The notes beneath the pieces are model-generated. The model was given only the letters and a program-made list of their open reading frames with translations, made no database searches and was not told the origin of the DNA. A DNA stretch of 64,000 bases from Gemmatimonadota bacterium (GTDB lineage: Bacteria; JBHIER01; G020348925). The position numbers and the translations under genes were made by a program. This document shows, piece after piece, positions 54,924 to 64,000 of this stretch. Position 1 is the first letter of the stretch. Each line of letters begins with the position of its first letter. Location of the stretch: contig CP070758.1 of the NCBI GenBank assembly GCA_020348925.1, positions 3,127,338-3,191,337 of the forward strand. Reading direction: 5' to 3'.

Positions 54924-57900
54924 TCAGGTGTGAAGAAAGCCATCGACCGAGGAGACAAGATCTCTCAGATCGAAGGGTTTTGAGAGATACGGCAATCGGT
55001 TCTCTTCGATGAAACGAAGGGACTCTGGAGCGACCACATCTCCTGTGAGAAAAAGAAAGTGTCGAGCGAAGGCGGGCTTATTCTCTTCGCAGTATTTGTA
55101 AATATCGACACCGCTTTTGTGCGGCATCTTCACATCACAGATGATGACATCAAAACGATCCTCATCGATCTTCTGAAGAGCGGTCTTTCCATCAAAGGCG
55201 ATCTCTACATCATACCCCTCTCTCTCGAGGGCTTCTCGAATGAGATCAACAATGGACACTTCGTCGTCAACGACCAGGATCCTCTTTCGATCGATTTCAA
55301 AATTTGTCTCGGGTTGCTCGGGTGTTACCGCAAGCTCCGAAGCCACAACCGCACCGACCGGCAGTTCGATCGTAAAGGTCGCTCCCTGCCCCTCACGGCT
55401 CACAGCGGTGATACGTCCTCCATGCTCCTCCACAATCCCATAGGAGATGGAAAGTCCCAAACCGGTTCCTTGGCCGACGGGTTTCGTCGTAAAGAAAGGA
55501 TTGAAAATTCGCGAAAGATTTTCATCGGCGATCCCTGGGCCGTCATCCTTAAACGAAATCTGTAAGACGTCCCGTTCTGGATCACAGGAAGTTGTGACCT
55601 CCAATCGCCCTCTGCCATGGGCTTCCAGCATGGCCTGTTCCGCGTTAATGATGATATTCATAAAAACCTGTTGAAGCTGATGCTCGTCGATGAAGAGCGA
55701 AGAACATTTCCGGTCGAATTTTTTAACGACCTCTATGTTGCTCACCCGCATCTCGTAGGCCCTGAGGTCCAGCACCCGGTTGATGACCTCATTGATCTGT
55801 ACCCTTCTTTTCTCCGGTTTTTGCTGGCGGGCGAAGGCGAGAAGATTCTGGATGATTTTCCGAGCCCTTTCGGCCTCCTGATTAATCTTTCCGATGGACT
55901 GCTTCGCCTCTTCGGAGAGGTGAGGTGACATGAGTAAGAGTTGAGAATAACCCAGGACACCGGTCAGTGGATTGTTCAGCTCGTGAGCGACCCCGGAAAT
56001 GAGTTGACCCAATGCAGACATCTTCTCTGTCTGCAAGAGCTGGGTCCTTAATTGTTCCCTCTCCGTGACATCCCTCACCGTGGCGATAAAGGCTTTCGGC
56101 TCGCCTGACGCATCTTTGAGCAATGATGCATTCAATTCACCGATGAAACGACTCCCATTCTTTTTCATTAAGGTATACTCAATATTTCGGACCGCTCCTT
56201 CTTTGATGGTCTTTTGGGTGTTTCTGATCGCTTTCTGCCGATCCTCCGGAGCGACGAGTTCAAGAGCATTTTTTCCAATGAGCTCCGCGCCACCCGCGTA
56301 CCCGTGCAGCTCGCACGTTTGCTTCGATGCATATGTGATATTTCCTTTCAAATCCGTCACAGTGACTGCATCGGGAGACGTCTCCACCAGTGTTCGATAC
56401 ATCTCCTCGGAATTCTGAAGCGCCTGTTCCGCCTGCTTCCGCTCGGTAATGTCCGCACTGATACTGAGCACGGACGTGATTTTCCCCGACTGATCGCGAA
56501 TGGGCTGCATACTCAGGCGAAACCACTGCTTCTCACCATTTACCGGAATCCACATCTCGCTCTCATACCCTTGACCGCTTTGAAAGACGTCTCGTACCTT
56601 TTTCATCCTCTCGTCAATAAATTCTTTGGGGAAAACGTCCCATATTGTTTTATTGAAAAAATCGGCCGGTTCCCCTCCCATAATGCGGGCTGCGGCTTCA
56701 TTGACGATCAAAAATCGGCCGTCATAATCAACCGTTGCGATGGCATCAGTCGCGTTCGATATGAGATGTCTGTACTTTTCCTCACTCTCCCGAAGTTGAT
56801 TTGTCCGTTCCCGGATCTCCCCTTCAAGACGAGACGTATAGCGCTTCCGAGAAATGTGCAATGCCACGATACCAAAGACCAATCCAATACACATGAAAGG
56901 AAGAATATAAAACCACCACTGCATCCAGAATGGCCTTTGAATGACTATGACGCCGGAGGACCTGATTGGGCTCCACACGCCTAATGCGTTCTTCGCCTGA
57001 ATGTGAAATCGATAATGACCCGGCTTCAGATTTGTATATCGAATTTGACGATCGGCAGACTGATACTCTGGCGTCCACTCCGTTTCGAACCCATCGAGTT
57101 TGCATCGATACAGAATGAACTCCTCATTAATGAATGAGACGCACCTAAAATGAAATATCAGATTATTCCTGTCGTAGTTCAATTCATGGGAAGTATTATG
57201 GAACAGATTCACTCCGGAAGCTTCAATATGCAGGAGTTCAATTTGAGGTGGAGGAATACTCTCATAGTCACTATCGAATTGCTCCTGATAACAGGATACG
57301 CCCATATCCGTGCCAATCCATATGTTCCCGCGACTATCGACAATCCCGGCGGCCCTGTTTGTCTCTCTTCCCACAAAACCCTGATACGTGGTATATTCCC
57401 GAACATGTTCTCCATCCCACCGGATCACTCCGTTGTCCGTTCCAAACCAGAGTCGTTCTTTATTGTCTTCAATAATGAGATACACGGGTCTGCTGATTTC
57501 GAACCCATCCGTCTCAAACTTTACCAACGACGCATTCTGAAGCCGGTACAGGCCGGCCAAAGTTCCGACCCAGATCTCTCCCCGAGAATCCATTACAACG
57601 GCATATACGCTGTTTGCCGCTTCCTCCGCAGGATTGACATATTGATACCATTTCTCATTCCGATACTCGTACACCCCTTGATAGATCGTGGCGAAATAGA
57701 GCGACCCCTGAGGACCTTGAAAAATCCTCCGCATGTACGCCTGGGGAAGATCTCCTGTGGTGACACGCGCAAAAGTATCATCATGAAGCGCGTAAAGACC
57801 TTCGCTCAACGCGGCCCAGACCTTCCCTGATTTTTCCACGAAAACGGACGTGACGGAACCGGCCAACCCTTCATTTCTTCTGTACCACTTCGTGATACCG

Positions 57901-59171
57901 TTTTGATCAATCCTGGCCAATCCCAAGGGTGAGGCAGCCACCCACATGTTCTTCTCTGAGTCCGAACGAATATCGAGGACCCGAGTCTCCGCATGACTTG
58001 CATATTCAGCAGAAAAGGGGAGCGTTGTAAAATTGCTCCCGTCGAAGAAGGTCAATCCGTTATTATGCCCGAATAATAACTTACCCGGCTCGTATTCTAA
58101 AATCGCAGTCACCTCATTGTCGAGGAGACCATGCACTTTCTGGTAATTCGCGAATCGACGACTGGCGATCTTACTCACGCCCCTAATGTTTGTCACCCAG
58201 ACGTTCTCCTCTCTGTCAATCAAGAGAGAGAGGACCCCCTCTGTGATCAAACCGTTCTCCTGACCGAGGTGTTCGCAAGAACCCGAGCTCCTGTCAAGGT
58301 AAAAGAGATCATACGGATTCCCGTAGTAGAGACCACCATGGGAATCGGGCCGCATGATGATATAATGATACGTATCATCAGTGACAGTTTCGACCGCCTG
58401 TGAAAGAAGTGTGTACTTTCCATCCTCGATAGTACCAATCCAATCCTCGCCAAGGAGCCAGATTGGTTCGTGTCCATATGCGTATTTTATATCTTTTTCA
58501 ATGGCGATTCCAACGATCCTCGAAGAGGGAAGCGGCAACCGTTCATTGAGACGGTTGTCAACACCGGTCCCCCGGATGAGGGATAATCCATTGTCCGTGG
58601 CGACGTAAAAATTCCCACCGAACGAAACAATACCATTGACTCTGTTGCTTAAAAGGCCATCATCCAGAGTTATATGTTTCCACGCATCATTTCTATAGAG
58701 ATACACACCTTGAGAACTGGTCCCGACAATGATGCTTTTCTGATGACGATCAGAAAGTATTTCAAAGGCCGTATAATTGAAAGCGGGGGTGAGATCGGCT
58801 GGTTCCGGGTGTGGAATCCATGTCGTACCGTCAAAAGAGGACACGCTCAGAAGGGGTGGATGGGATAATACCCATACGACGCCTTCTTCGTCAGCCTCAA
58901 CAAAGGCATACGAATCCGTTGATAATCCATCAGATTCTGTGTACGAGGTCCATCGGAGGCCATCATACCCGGATATACCTCTCCGTGTCGCGAACCACAT
59001 GACTCCGGACGTATCCTGAGCAATATCATAGACCGTTGAGCTGAGAAGACCATCGTTTTCGGTATAGGTGTGGACAAGATAACTCTGCGAACGGGCCGAA
59101 CTCGAAAACAGCAGCAGCCCGGTGAAGATGAAGAAACAAATAATTTTCAGAACAATATCTCTTTTATACAT
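54924..59171 (-). CDS. Hybrid histidine kinase with beta-propeller sensor (HTCS-like)
   Basis: The 1415-residue product has a signal/anchor (1-29), two-component-propeller repeats (30-640; WFATRRGISGYDG, GEIWVGTLAGLYRL, GNIWIGTDMGVSCY), a Y_Y_Y domain (650-745), one membrane helix (about 750-772), PAS at 797-910, a second PAS at 920-1035, a HisKA domain with H1063 in VAHELNNPLTG, a HATPase domain (1150-1272; N-box NIIINAEQAM, DDGPGIADE, GTGLGLSI) and a receiver (1297-1415) with phospho-acceptor D1346 and K1398. It senses an extracellular ligand, probably glycan-derived. Unlike classic Bacteroides HTCS proteins it lacks a terminal AraC DNA-binding domain, so a separate output protein is needed; none is adjacent. 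Confidence 0.94.
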   Translation of the reverse strand: MYKRDIVLKIICFFIFTGLLLFSSSARSQSYLVHTYTENDGLLSSTVYDIAQDTSGVMWFATRRGISGYDGLRWTSYTESDGLSTDSYAFVEADEEGVVWVLSHPPLLSVSSFDGTTWIPHPEPADLTPAFNYTAFEILSDRHQKSIIVGTSSQGVYLYRNDAWKHITLDDGLLSNRVNGIVSFGGNFYVATDNGLSLIRGTGVDNRLNERLPLPSSRIVGIAIEKDIKYAYGHEPIWLLGEDWIGTIEDGKYTLLSQAVETVTDDTYHYIIMRPDSHGGLYYGNPYDLFYLDRSSGSCEHLGQENGLITEGVLSLLIDREENVWVTNIRGVSKIASRRFANYQKVHGLLDNEVTAILEYEPGKLLFGHNNGLTFFDGSNFTTLPFSAEYASHAETRVLDIRSDSEKNMWVAASPLGLARIDQNGITKWYRRNEGLAGSVTSVFVEKSGKVWAALSEGLYALHDDTFARVTTGDLPQAYMRRIFQGPQGSLYFATIYQGVYEYRNEKWYQYVNPAEEAANSVYAVVMDSRGEIWVGTLAGLYRLQNASLVKFETDGFEISRPVYLIIEDNKERLWFGTDNGVIRWDGEHVREYTTYQGFVGRETNRAAGIVDSRGNIWIGTDMGVSCYQEQFDSDYESIPPPQIELLHIEASGVNLFHNTSHELNYDRNNLIFHFRCVSFINEEFILYRCKLDGFETEWTPEYQSADRQIRYTNLKPGHYRFHIQAKNALGVWSPIRSSGVIVIQRPFWMQWWFYILPFMCIGLVFGIVALHISRKRYTSRLEGEIRERTNQLRESEEKYRHLISNATDAIATVDYDGRFLIVNEAAARIMGGEPADFFNKTIWDVFPKEFIDERMKKVRDVFQSGQGYESEMWIPVNGEKQWFRLSMQPIRDQSGKITSVLSISADITERKQAEQALQNSEEMYRTLVETSPDAVTVTDLKGNITYASKQTCELHGYAGGAELIGKNALELVAPEDRQKAIRNTQKTIKEGAVRNIEYTLMKKNGSRFIGELNASLLKDASGEPKAFIATVRDVTEREQLRTQLLQTEKMSALGQLISGVAHELNNPLTGVLGYSQLLLMSPHLSEEAKQSIGKINQEAERARKIIQNLLAFARQQKPEKRRVQINEVINRVLDLRAYEMRVSNIEVVKKFDRKCSSLFIDEHQLQQVFMNIIINAEQAMLEAHGRGRLEVTTSCDPERDVLQISFKDDGPGIADENLSRIFNPFFTTKPVGQGTGLGLSISYGIVEEHGGRITAVSREGQGATFTIELPVGAVVASELAVTPEQPETNFEIDRKRILVVDDEVSIVDLIREALEREGYDVEIAFDGKTALQKIDEDRFDVIICDVKMPHKSGVDIYKYCEENKPAFARHFLFLTGDVVAPESLRFIEENRLPYLSKPFDLRDLVSSVDGFLHT

Positions 59172-59479
59172 TCTTCTTAGATAAACACTGTGGTGTTACA
59201 AACTTATTCACTATACGAAAAAGTTGCATGCGTTCAGTGATCACTAATATAATCACTCACACGAGCGGAGAAAATCTTTTTCATCCATAGAAAGCCAGCC
59301 ATTGAATCTCTAAATAGAAGACGACTGACCCCGCTGGATTTCTATCCTGTGGGGGAGTATGAAGGGATAGACATCCCAATATAATTTTTCGCCCAGCAGT
59401 CACCTCCTGGGCGATCAAGAGACGTCTCGGGAATCTGACATGAAAAGAGGTTACGGGAAAGGAAACATTCGAATTCCAC
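59172..59479. other. Intergenic region upstream of the sensor kinase gene
   Basis: 308 bp without a gene. It has a palindrome AGTGATCACT near 59237-59246 and a TATAGT element near 59210, which may belong to the sensor promoter; the -35 is poor. The hairpin at 59389-59414 is listed separately. Confidence 0.45.
59389..59414 (-). terminator. Hairpin downstream of the propeller-dockerin gene
   Basis: TCGCCCAG and CTGGGCGA (8 bp) flank a 10-nt loop about 66 bp after the stop. The minus-strand tail is AAAAATTATATT, not U-rich, so intrinsic termination is doubtful. Confidence 0.3.
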
Positions 59480-60355
59480 CTATCCCAAAATCTCCTCTAT
59501 GATCTCAACCACGTCCAAAATATCAACTCCACCATCACCATTCATATCGGCAAGCCATACTTGATCAGGAGTAGGCTCAATTGTTCCAAGCATGATGTTT
59601 ATTGCCACCACAGCGTCAAGAATATCTATGATCCCGTCTCCGTTGACATCACCAGCACCCATTTTCTCCATCTTCTTTATTTTTCCGGCATTGCGATCAC
59701 ACAACCATATATGGTGTCCATCGTAGGTTATTCCCATCGCGAAAAAACCGAGATCATGACGGAGTTCCCATTCTTCATCAGACCATTCATCCTCGATCGT
59801 CAGAGGCATAACATATCTTCCCGCACCATCCCCTCTGCCCATGCGAACACACCACAGAACATCGCGTATCGTGGTGAGAGCACCCGGGTGAGCACAGCAG
59901 AGTTTTTTCCTTGTTCCATTCATCAAATCGAATTCATACATGCAGGATCCGTAGCCACCATCGTAGGAAATGTAACATTTGGAGTTCCAAAAAGAGACAC
60001 CCCATAACGGACAACATCTCTGAATATCAACCGTATCGATTATTGTTTTGTTGTCAGTATCGATCTGAAAGAGAAAGCCGGATCCAGTGCTGCTGATGAC
60101 CCAGAGACTATTTTGATAAAATGTCATCCCTCTCAAATTACCAACTGAAATTTCCATGGAGTCGATACATGTACCAGCGTTGTCGACCATGGAAATTCTT
60201 CCCAGACTGTCGTCACTCACCCATATATGTGTCCCGTCCCAGGCCAACCCCCAGGGCCTGGGACAGGGAGCCTGAAATTCTTCGATGACAGTCAACGTAT
60301 CCGAATGAGCGAGTGAACAGAGTATCGGCAACACACAAACAAGTGTATATTTCAT
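59480..60355 (-). CDS. Secreted beta-propeller protein with C-terminal dockerin
   Basis: The 291-residue product from ATG 60355 has a signal peptide (MKYTLVCVLPILCSLAHS) and an NHL/YVTN-like propeller of about five blades with repeating WGLAWDGTHIWVSDDSLG, LRGMTFYQNSLWVIS, WGVSFWNSKCYISYD and MGITYDGHHIWLCDRN motifs. A dockerin pair ends it (GDVNGDGIIDILDAVVAI and ADMNGDGGVDILDVVEII). The two Ca-binding loops are intact. It is likely an extracellular binding protein. Two dockerin genes of similar design lie directly upstream. Confidence 0.85.
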   Translation of the reverse strand: MKYTLVCVLPILCSLAHSDTLTVIEEFQAPCPRPWGLAWDGTHIWVSDDSLGRISMVDNAGTCIDSMEISVGNLRGMTFYQNSLWVISSTGSGFLFQIDTDNKTIIDTVDIQRCCPLWGVSFWNSKCYISYDGGYGSCMYEFDLMNGTRKKLCCAHPGALTTIRDVLWCVRMGRGDGAGRYVMPLTIEDEWSDEEWELRHDLGFFAMGITYDGHHIWLCDRNAGKIKKMEKMGAGDVNGDGIIDILDAVVAINIMLGTIEPTPDQVWLADMNGDGGVDILDVVEIIEEILG

Positions 60356-60397
60356 AGACCTAAATTGAGCGATTCTTGGCAAACAACACTACTCAAA

Positions 60398-60486
60398 TGT
60401 CATTCTGAGTCCGATGTCTTCGGGCGAAGAATCTCTTACCTCACGAGTGAGACTCTTCACTTCGCCTTGCTCCGTTCAGAATGACA
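60398..60486. repeat. MITE/REP-like inverted repeat element (89 bp)
   Basis: TGTCATTCTGA (60398-60408) and TCAGAATGACA (60476-60486) are perfect 11-bp terminal inverted repeats. Inside, GAAGAATCTC and GAGACTCTTCACTTC pair further, so the whole folds as a hairpin. This TGTCATTCTGAG..CTCAGAATGACA type is known as a dispersed repeat in many bacterial genomes. Confidence 0.7.
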
Positions 60487-60603
60487 CATCTGGTTCATTG
60501 AGTTCATAAATCGGTCGGCTTTGGATAGAATTGTCGATGTCGTTTCAACAGATCTTTTCCGATGAAAGTTTACAGTGCAATCTATATTTCCCTGAGCAAA
60601 CTC

Positions 60604-62538
60604 TTACTCACTTGTCCCCAAGATAATGCCCACTATGGCCACGACATCCAAAACGTCCACCGCACCATCACCGTTCATATCGGCAGCTTCGAATTGTTCC
60701 GGCGTAGGATCGTGGTTTTCTAAAATGATGTTCACCGTCATTACAACATCGAGGACATTGATAGCTCCATCACCGTTGACGTCTCCTTTTGTGCAAAGAA
60801 TATGAGACATGGTAATACTTTTAAATGCAGTCAGACTATCACCAACATTATCCCAAACTGTCAAGCGCAGATCGTAATCACCCTCATCGATCCCCAATGT
60901 GTTCCATGTGCCCAGAATATCATGATGAATTTCACCTGTCGACTCTGCAATGAGCATCCATGAGGGCTCCTCCACAGGAGACCAGTAGAGTCTGTAATGA
61001 TCGAACGTTGTGGGATTCTGCGGTCCCGCATCTGTCCAGGCCGAGCCCAATATGTAAACCATTGCCTCAACCGAGCCAGTGTCAGGACCCTCTATGGCAG
61101 CAAACATGACGAGGGCTGTATCCATAGCTTCCGGTTCGTAATCAAAGGAAGAGTTGACTGCTAAAAAGTATGAATTTCCGTGGGCCAGATTCGTAGATTG
61201 ATACGGCATGAGAGAAAGCACAGAGGAATTCACTAAGAGCAATGTTGACGCATTCCACGAGCCAACGAATGCCTGGCTTAATCCATCGGTGAAAGAGACA
61301 AAAGCACTGTCTATCGATCCTAATAATATCGTGTGTCCGCTATGCGTACTGCGCGCCGCATATATCTCAGAACCGCCCTTCCCGATCATCTCTCCAAAAA
61401 CACAGGAATCCATGTAGAAAACCGTCTGATCCATGGGATACCAGTTCCACCAGTAGACATAGGTGTTTACATATTGCACGTGCCTGTCATGCAGAGGAAC
61501 ATTGAGGTCGGAGTGCATATCGTAATTTGCTATACCCTCGATGCTGAAGGTATTTGAGCTACTGGGTATCCTGAAGCACGATCCTCTTATTATTGAATTA
61601 TTGACGACAACAGAACACCCGGGAAATGTTTCCATCGACCACCAGCACTCCCGACAGTCGTCAACGATAAATGTGAAGCCGACACCGTCCACGCCGGGGG
61701 TCGCTTCCGAGAATTCGAAGTGATCAACGGCATCCGGAGCTGGAAATTGAATATCAATAATCGATCCATCCGGAGTCTCGAACCAGGGCATGAGCGTGTC
61801 GCAGCGGGTGAAGTGGACGGAGCAGGAGTCATCCACCAGAAGATCACCCACATAATCAACATCTTCGAGAATCAGAGTCGAACTGTCAAAAACTTTTCTG
61901 AATGTCCAGTCAGGGAATGTTGTCCGCCTGGCCATATATGTGCTGTTGTCGTGCAGTTGCACAAAATGCATGACACCATTGGCATCGACCGTAGCATCTG
62001 AGGCCTCAAACGGAGCACGATCCAACAACCAGGCATAATACTGACCCACATAGAACTGGTTATAGTGGAGGTGAGCGTTATTCCTGAAAAGAGCCTGCCC
62101 TTGGTCTTGAATCCACAGTTGTCCGGAGAGGGTGAGTTTCGCGTTATCGACTACAAGTATACCATCGCCAAAAATGATAATATCACCTTCCTGAACATAA
62201 TCCGTGACTATGAATACCGTATCATAATCAGGACCAATGTAAAGATCACCCTGTCTGTCCGCCTCAAGACTCGGGACTCTACTCTCAATGAATCCTTTGC
62301 TAAAAAGAATGTGCTTTCCTTGCATCTCAAAAGGAAATTTAGTTCTCATGGTAGAATGTTGCAGAGAAGGGATACTACTCCCTCGTCGACTCTCAAAACA
62401 GATTTTGTCTATCTTCTCCTGAGGAAATACAGTATTTTTCTGCCCATAGTTCTTAGATATGGTTCCGGAAGCAATAAATACTAAAATCGCCAAGAGAAAA
62501 ACATGAATCTTACTTTTGATTATGACATATCTGTTCAT
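60604..62538 (-). CDS. Large secreted protein with C-terminal dockerin
   Basis: The 644-residue product from ATG 62538 (AAGGAG site) has an N-terminal hydrophobic signal (KIHVFLLAILVFIASGTI). Residues 90-330 carry repeated short strands with GDIIIFGDGILVVDNAKLTLSG-like turns, suggesting a right-handed beta-helix; many GSI/SSVL-type strands continue to about 480. A fibronectin-like or jelly-roll region (VYILGSAWTDAG .. HYRLYWSPVEEPSW) follows, then a dockerin pair (GDVNGDGAINVLDVVMTV and ADMNGDGAVDVLDVVAIV). Function is unknown; a polysaccharide-binding or lyase-like scaffold is possible. It follows the glycoside hydrolase gene by 13 bp. Confidence 0.82.
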   Translation of the reverse strand: MNRYVIIKSKIHVFLLAILVFIASGTISKNYGQKNTVFPQEKIDKICFESRRGSSIPSLQHSTMRTKFPFEMQGKHILFSKGFIESRVPSLEADRQGDLYIGPDYDTVFIVTDYVQEGDIIIFGDGILVVDNAKLTLSGQLWIQDQGQALFRNNAHLHYNQFYVGQYYAWLLDRAPFEASDATVDANGVMHFVQLHDNSTYMARRTTFPDWTFRKVFDSSTLILEDVDYVGDLLVDDSCSVHFTRCDTLMPWFETPDGSIIDIQFPAPDAVDHFEFSEATPGVDGVGFTFIVDDCRECWWSMETFPGCSVVVNNSIIRGSCFRIPSSSNTFSIEGIANYDMHSDLNVPLHDRHVQYVNTYVYWWNWYPMDQTVFYMDSCVFGEMIGKGGSEIYAARSTHSGHTILLGSIDSAFVSFTDGLSQAFVGSWNASTLLLVNSSVLSLMPYQSTNLAHGNSYFLAVNSSFDYEPEAMDTALVMFAAIEGPDTGSVEAMVYILGSAWTDAGPQNPTTFDHYRLYWSPVEEPSWMLIAESTGEIHHDILGTWNTLGIDEGDYDLRLTVWDNVGDSLTAFKSITMSHILCTKGDVNGDGAINVLDVVMTVNIILENHDPTPEQFEAADMNGDGAVDVLDVVAIVGIILGTSE

Positions 62539-62551
62539 ACCATGCTTCTCC

Positions 62552-64000
62552 TTATGGACCATAATGACCCGTGCCCAGGATTACACTGACAATCCCCACG
62601 ACATCGAGAATGTCTATCCGGCCATCGCTATTATAATCCGCCGCCCAGAGATCGTAATCAGTCGGTGGTGGCGGTAGATGCAGAATCAGGTGAACAACTC
62701 GCAGGACGTCAACAATATTGATGACCCCATCTCTGTTCAGATCACCTTTTTCCTCCGGTGGGTCTTGAAGTACTTCAATAATAACCGGGTCCTGCCCCAC
62801 AGGAACGAAAACGTTTCCCATGTATACGTTCAGGGTGTCTACAAAAAATGCAGTACCATAATCAGACACCTCGGATCCTGAAGAATAACGGGGGACAACA
62901 TTCTTTGCAACAACTCTGGAGCTCATACCATTGGTGAAGTGGACCTGTTTTGAATCTCCGGACTCATAATCCGGATCGAGGAAATAATCCCACCAGGCAA
63001 CCCAGACCGGTAAGTCATCGCGTTTGAATCTGTATGCGTAAGTGTTCTCGACACCAGTCTCAATGATATGAATGTTCTCCCAATCACTCCCCTCGAGTTT
63101 TTCCGTCATCTTTTTGATGGTATAGTAGGCCAGCTTCTTCACCCCCATGCCCGGATCGCCGCCGTCCTCCGGATCGTTGCCCTTTCCGAAATCCTCGCCA
63201 TCATAGATGAGACCCGTATGATCAAAATAGCCGTCATCGTATTTGAAACCCTCCATCAATCCGAAAGCGGGAAAGACCTTCTTCACGCCCCGGGAGAGAG
63301 GATAGATGAGGCGCTTGCAATAGTCCGACGCTTGCTGGCGCTCGGATTGAAAGGGAAGTACCTGTTTTCCGAAATCCACCGGATCACCGGAGTAGGAGCC
63401 CATCTCCGTGATCCATATGGGAACATCATCCGGGAACCCGAAGCGCAGAAGCGCGGCTTCTACATGAGTGAGGACATCCCGACCGGACATGGTATCCAGA
63501 AGTCTGTATTCACCCGTCGCCGTTCCGTACCAGTGAAAATCGAAAATATCGAAACCCTGCCCGGCGAGATCGGCCAAAATCGGAGCATAGAAGGTATCAA
63601 AATCTTCAATGTAATTATTTGGGAAACCCGTTGCCCCGCCAATGAGGACCTGGCATTGAGGACAGACGTCCTTGATGGCCTGATACGTCATACGCTGAAG
63701 TTGAGCGAAGCCGGAACGTACAGCGTCATTCGGCTCATTCCCGACCTGCCAGTAGGTGATGGGATTCACAAGCCCTGGCATATCGTCGACGCCGTCGCCG
63801 TCATAGCGCTCTACCGTTGCTTTCACAAAATCCACATACTGAACTTCATCAACGGGCAGCCAGGAACCGGGCAGGCACCGCCCCTCATCCCTGGGACCCT
63901 GAGGCGCGATATTTCCCAGAATTCTCATCTCAGCAGGAACAGCGCTCCATTGCTCGTCATACACGGTGAAATCATAGACCGGCTGCTCAAGGTCCGGTTG
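62552..64000 (-). CDS. Secreted clan-A glycoside hydrolase with dockerin (5' end outside window)
   Basis: The frame is open to the right edge, so the start and probable signal lie outside. The visible 482 residues contain a TIM-barrel hydrolase. The acid/base glutamate is in YWQVGNEPND and the nucleophile glutamate in PIWITEMGSYSG, with DFHWYGTATGEY between, as in GH39/GH5-like clan-A enzymes. After about residue 390 of the visible part comes a small beta domain and then a dockerin pair (GDLNRDGVINIVDVLRVV, ADYNSDGRIDILDVVGIV). It should cut a beta-linked polysaccharide outside the cell. The exact GH family cannot be set from the fragment. Confidence 0.88.
   Translation of the reverse strand, partial: QPDLEQPVYDFTVYDEQWSAVPAEMRILGNIAPQGPRDEGRCLPGSWLPVDEVQYVDFVKATVERYDGDGVDDMPGLVNPITYWQVGNEPNDAVRSGFAQLQRMTYQAIKDVCPQCQVLIGGATGFPNNYIEDFDTFYAPILADLAGQGFDIFDFHWYGTATGEYRLLDTMSGRDVLTHVEAALLRFGFPDDVPIWITEMGSYSGDPVDFGKQVLPFQSERQQASDYCKRLIYPLSRGVKKVFPAFGLMEGFKYDDGYFDHTGLIYDGEDFGKGNDPEDGGDPGMGVKKLAYYTIKKMTEKLEGSDWENIHIIETGVENTYAYRFKRDDLPVWVAWWDYFLDPDYESGDSKQVHFTNGMSSRVVAKNVVPRYSSGSEVSDYGTAFFVDTLNVYMGNVFVPVGQDPVIIEVLQDPPEEKGDLNRDGVINIVDVLRVVHLILHLPPPPTDYDLWAADYNSDGRIDILDVVGIVSVILGTGHYGP

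Overview
The window is a 64 kb stretch of a bacterial chromosome in which every gene I can support lies on the minus strand, so transcription runs from high to low coordinates. I see no phage, transposase, CRISPR or rRNA. Several large secreted proteins end in a FlgD-like C-terminal domain with the NYPNPFNP signature. Others end in paired dockerin (GDVNGDG..) repeats, and there are TonB-receptor and OmpA-type outer-membrane proteins. This combination is typical of diderm lineages in or near the Fibrobacteres-Chlorobi-Bacteroidetes group, including candidate phyla such as Latescibacteria, Zixibacteria or KSB1. The sequence alone does not decide which.

Right part (64000 to about 51000): a secreted clan-A glycoside hydrolase with a dockerin (cut by the window edge), two further secreted dockerin proteins, a 1415-residue hybrid sensor kinase with a beta-propeller sensor, a small unknown protein behind a sigma-54-like promoter, a gene-poor stretch with degenerate repeats, an outer-membrane porin and a tRNA-Lys(UUU).

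Middle part (50700 to about 31400): an orphan sugar-type ABC ATPase, an MGH1-like glycoside hydrolase, L-lysine 6-transaminase, a DUF4438 protein and a radical SAM protein. Next comes a five-gene surface cluster (TonB receptor, YdjY-like protein, secreted alpha/alpha-toroid protein, cohesin lipoprotein, and a 1317-residue toroid/PKD/cohesin/dockerin/sorting-domain protein) closed by a perfect terminator hairpin. Pyruvate phosphate dikinase follows.

Left-middle part (31400 to 10500): an OmpA-type protein, ParA-ParB, an M23 peptidase and a bactofilin (chromosome segregation and cell shape) run into a complete V-type ATPase operon. Its gene order is that of the Enterococcus hirae ntp operon. The rotor subunit keeps the Na+ ligands, so the enzyme is predicted to be Na+-coupled. 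Two oddities stand out: a 756-residue secreted cadherin-like protein gene sits between atpA and atpB, and atpB carries a one-base frameshift. A 14/16 match to the parS consensus overlaps the start of atpC. The operon runs into nucleotide-sugar genes (UDP-sugar dehydrogenase, RmlC-like epimerase, dTDP-glucose dehydratase, epimerase).

Left end: an AT-rich block with three stacked CTTGACA promoters precedes a 2645-residue Cys/Trp-rich secreted protein with a sorting domain, followed by a secreted Ig-repeat protein that runs off the left edge. The main theme is an elaborate outer surface with large secreted, repeat-built proteins, next to Na+ bioenergetics and cell-envelope or segregation genes.
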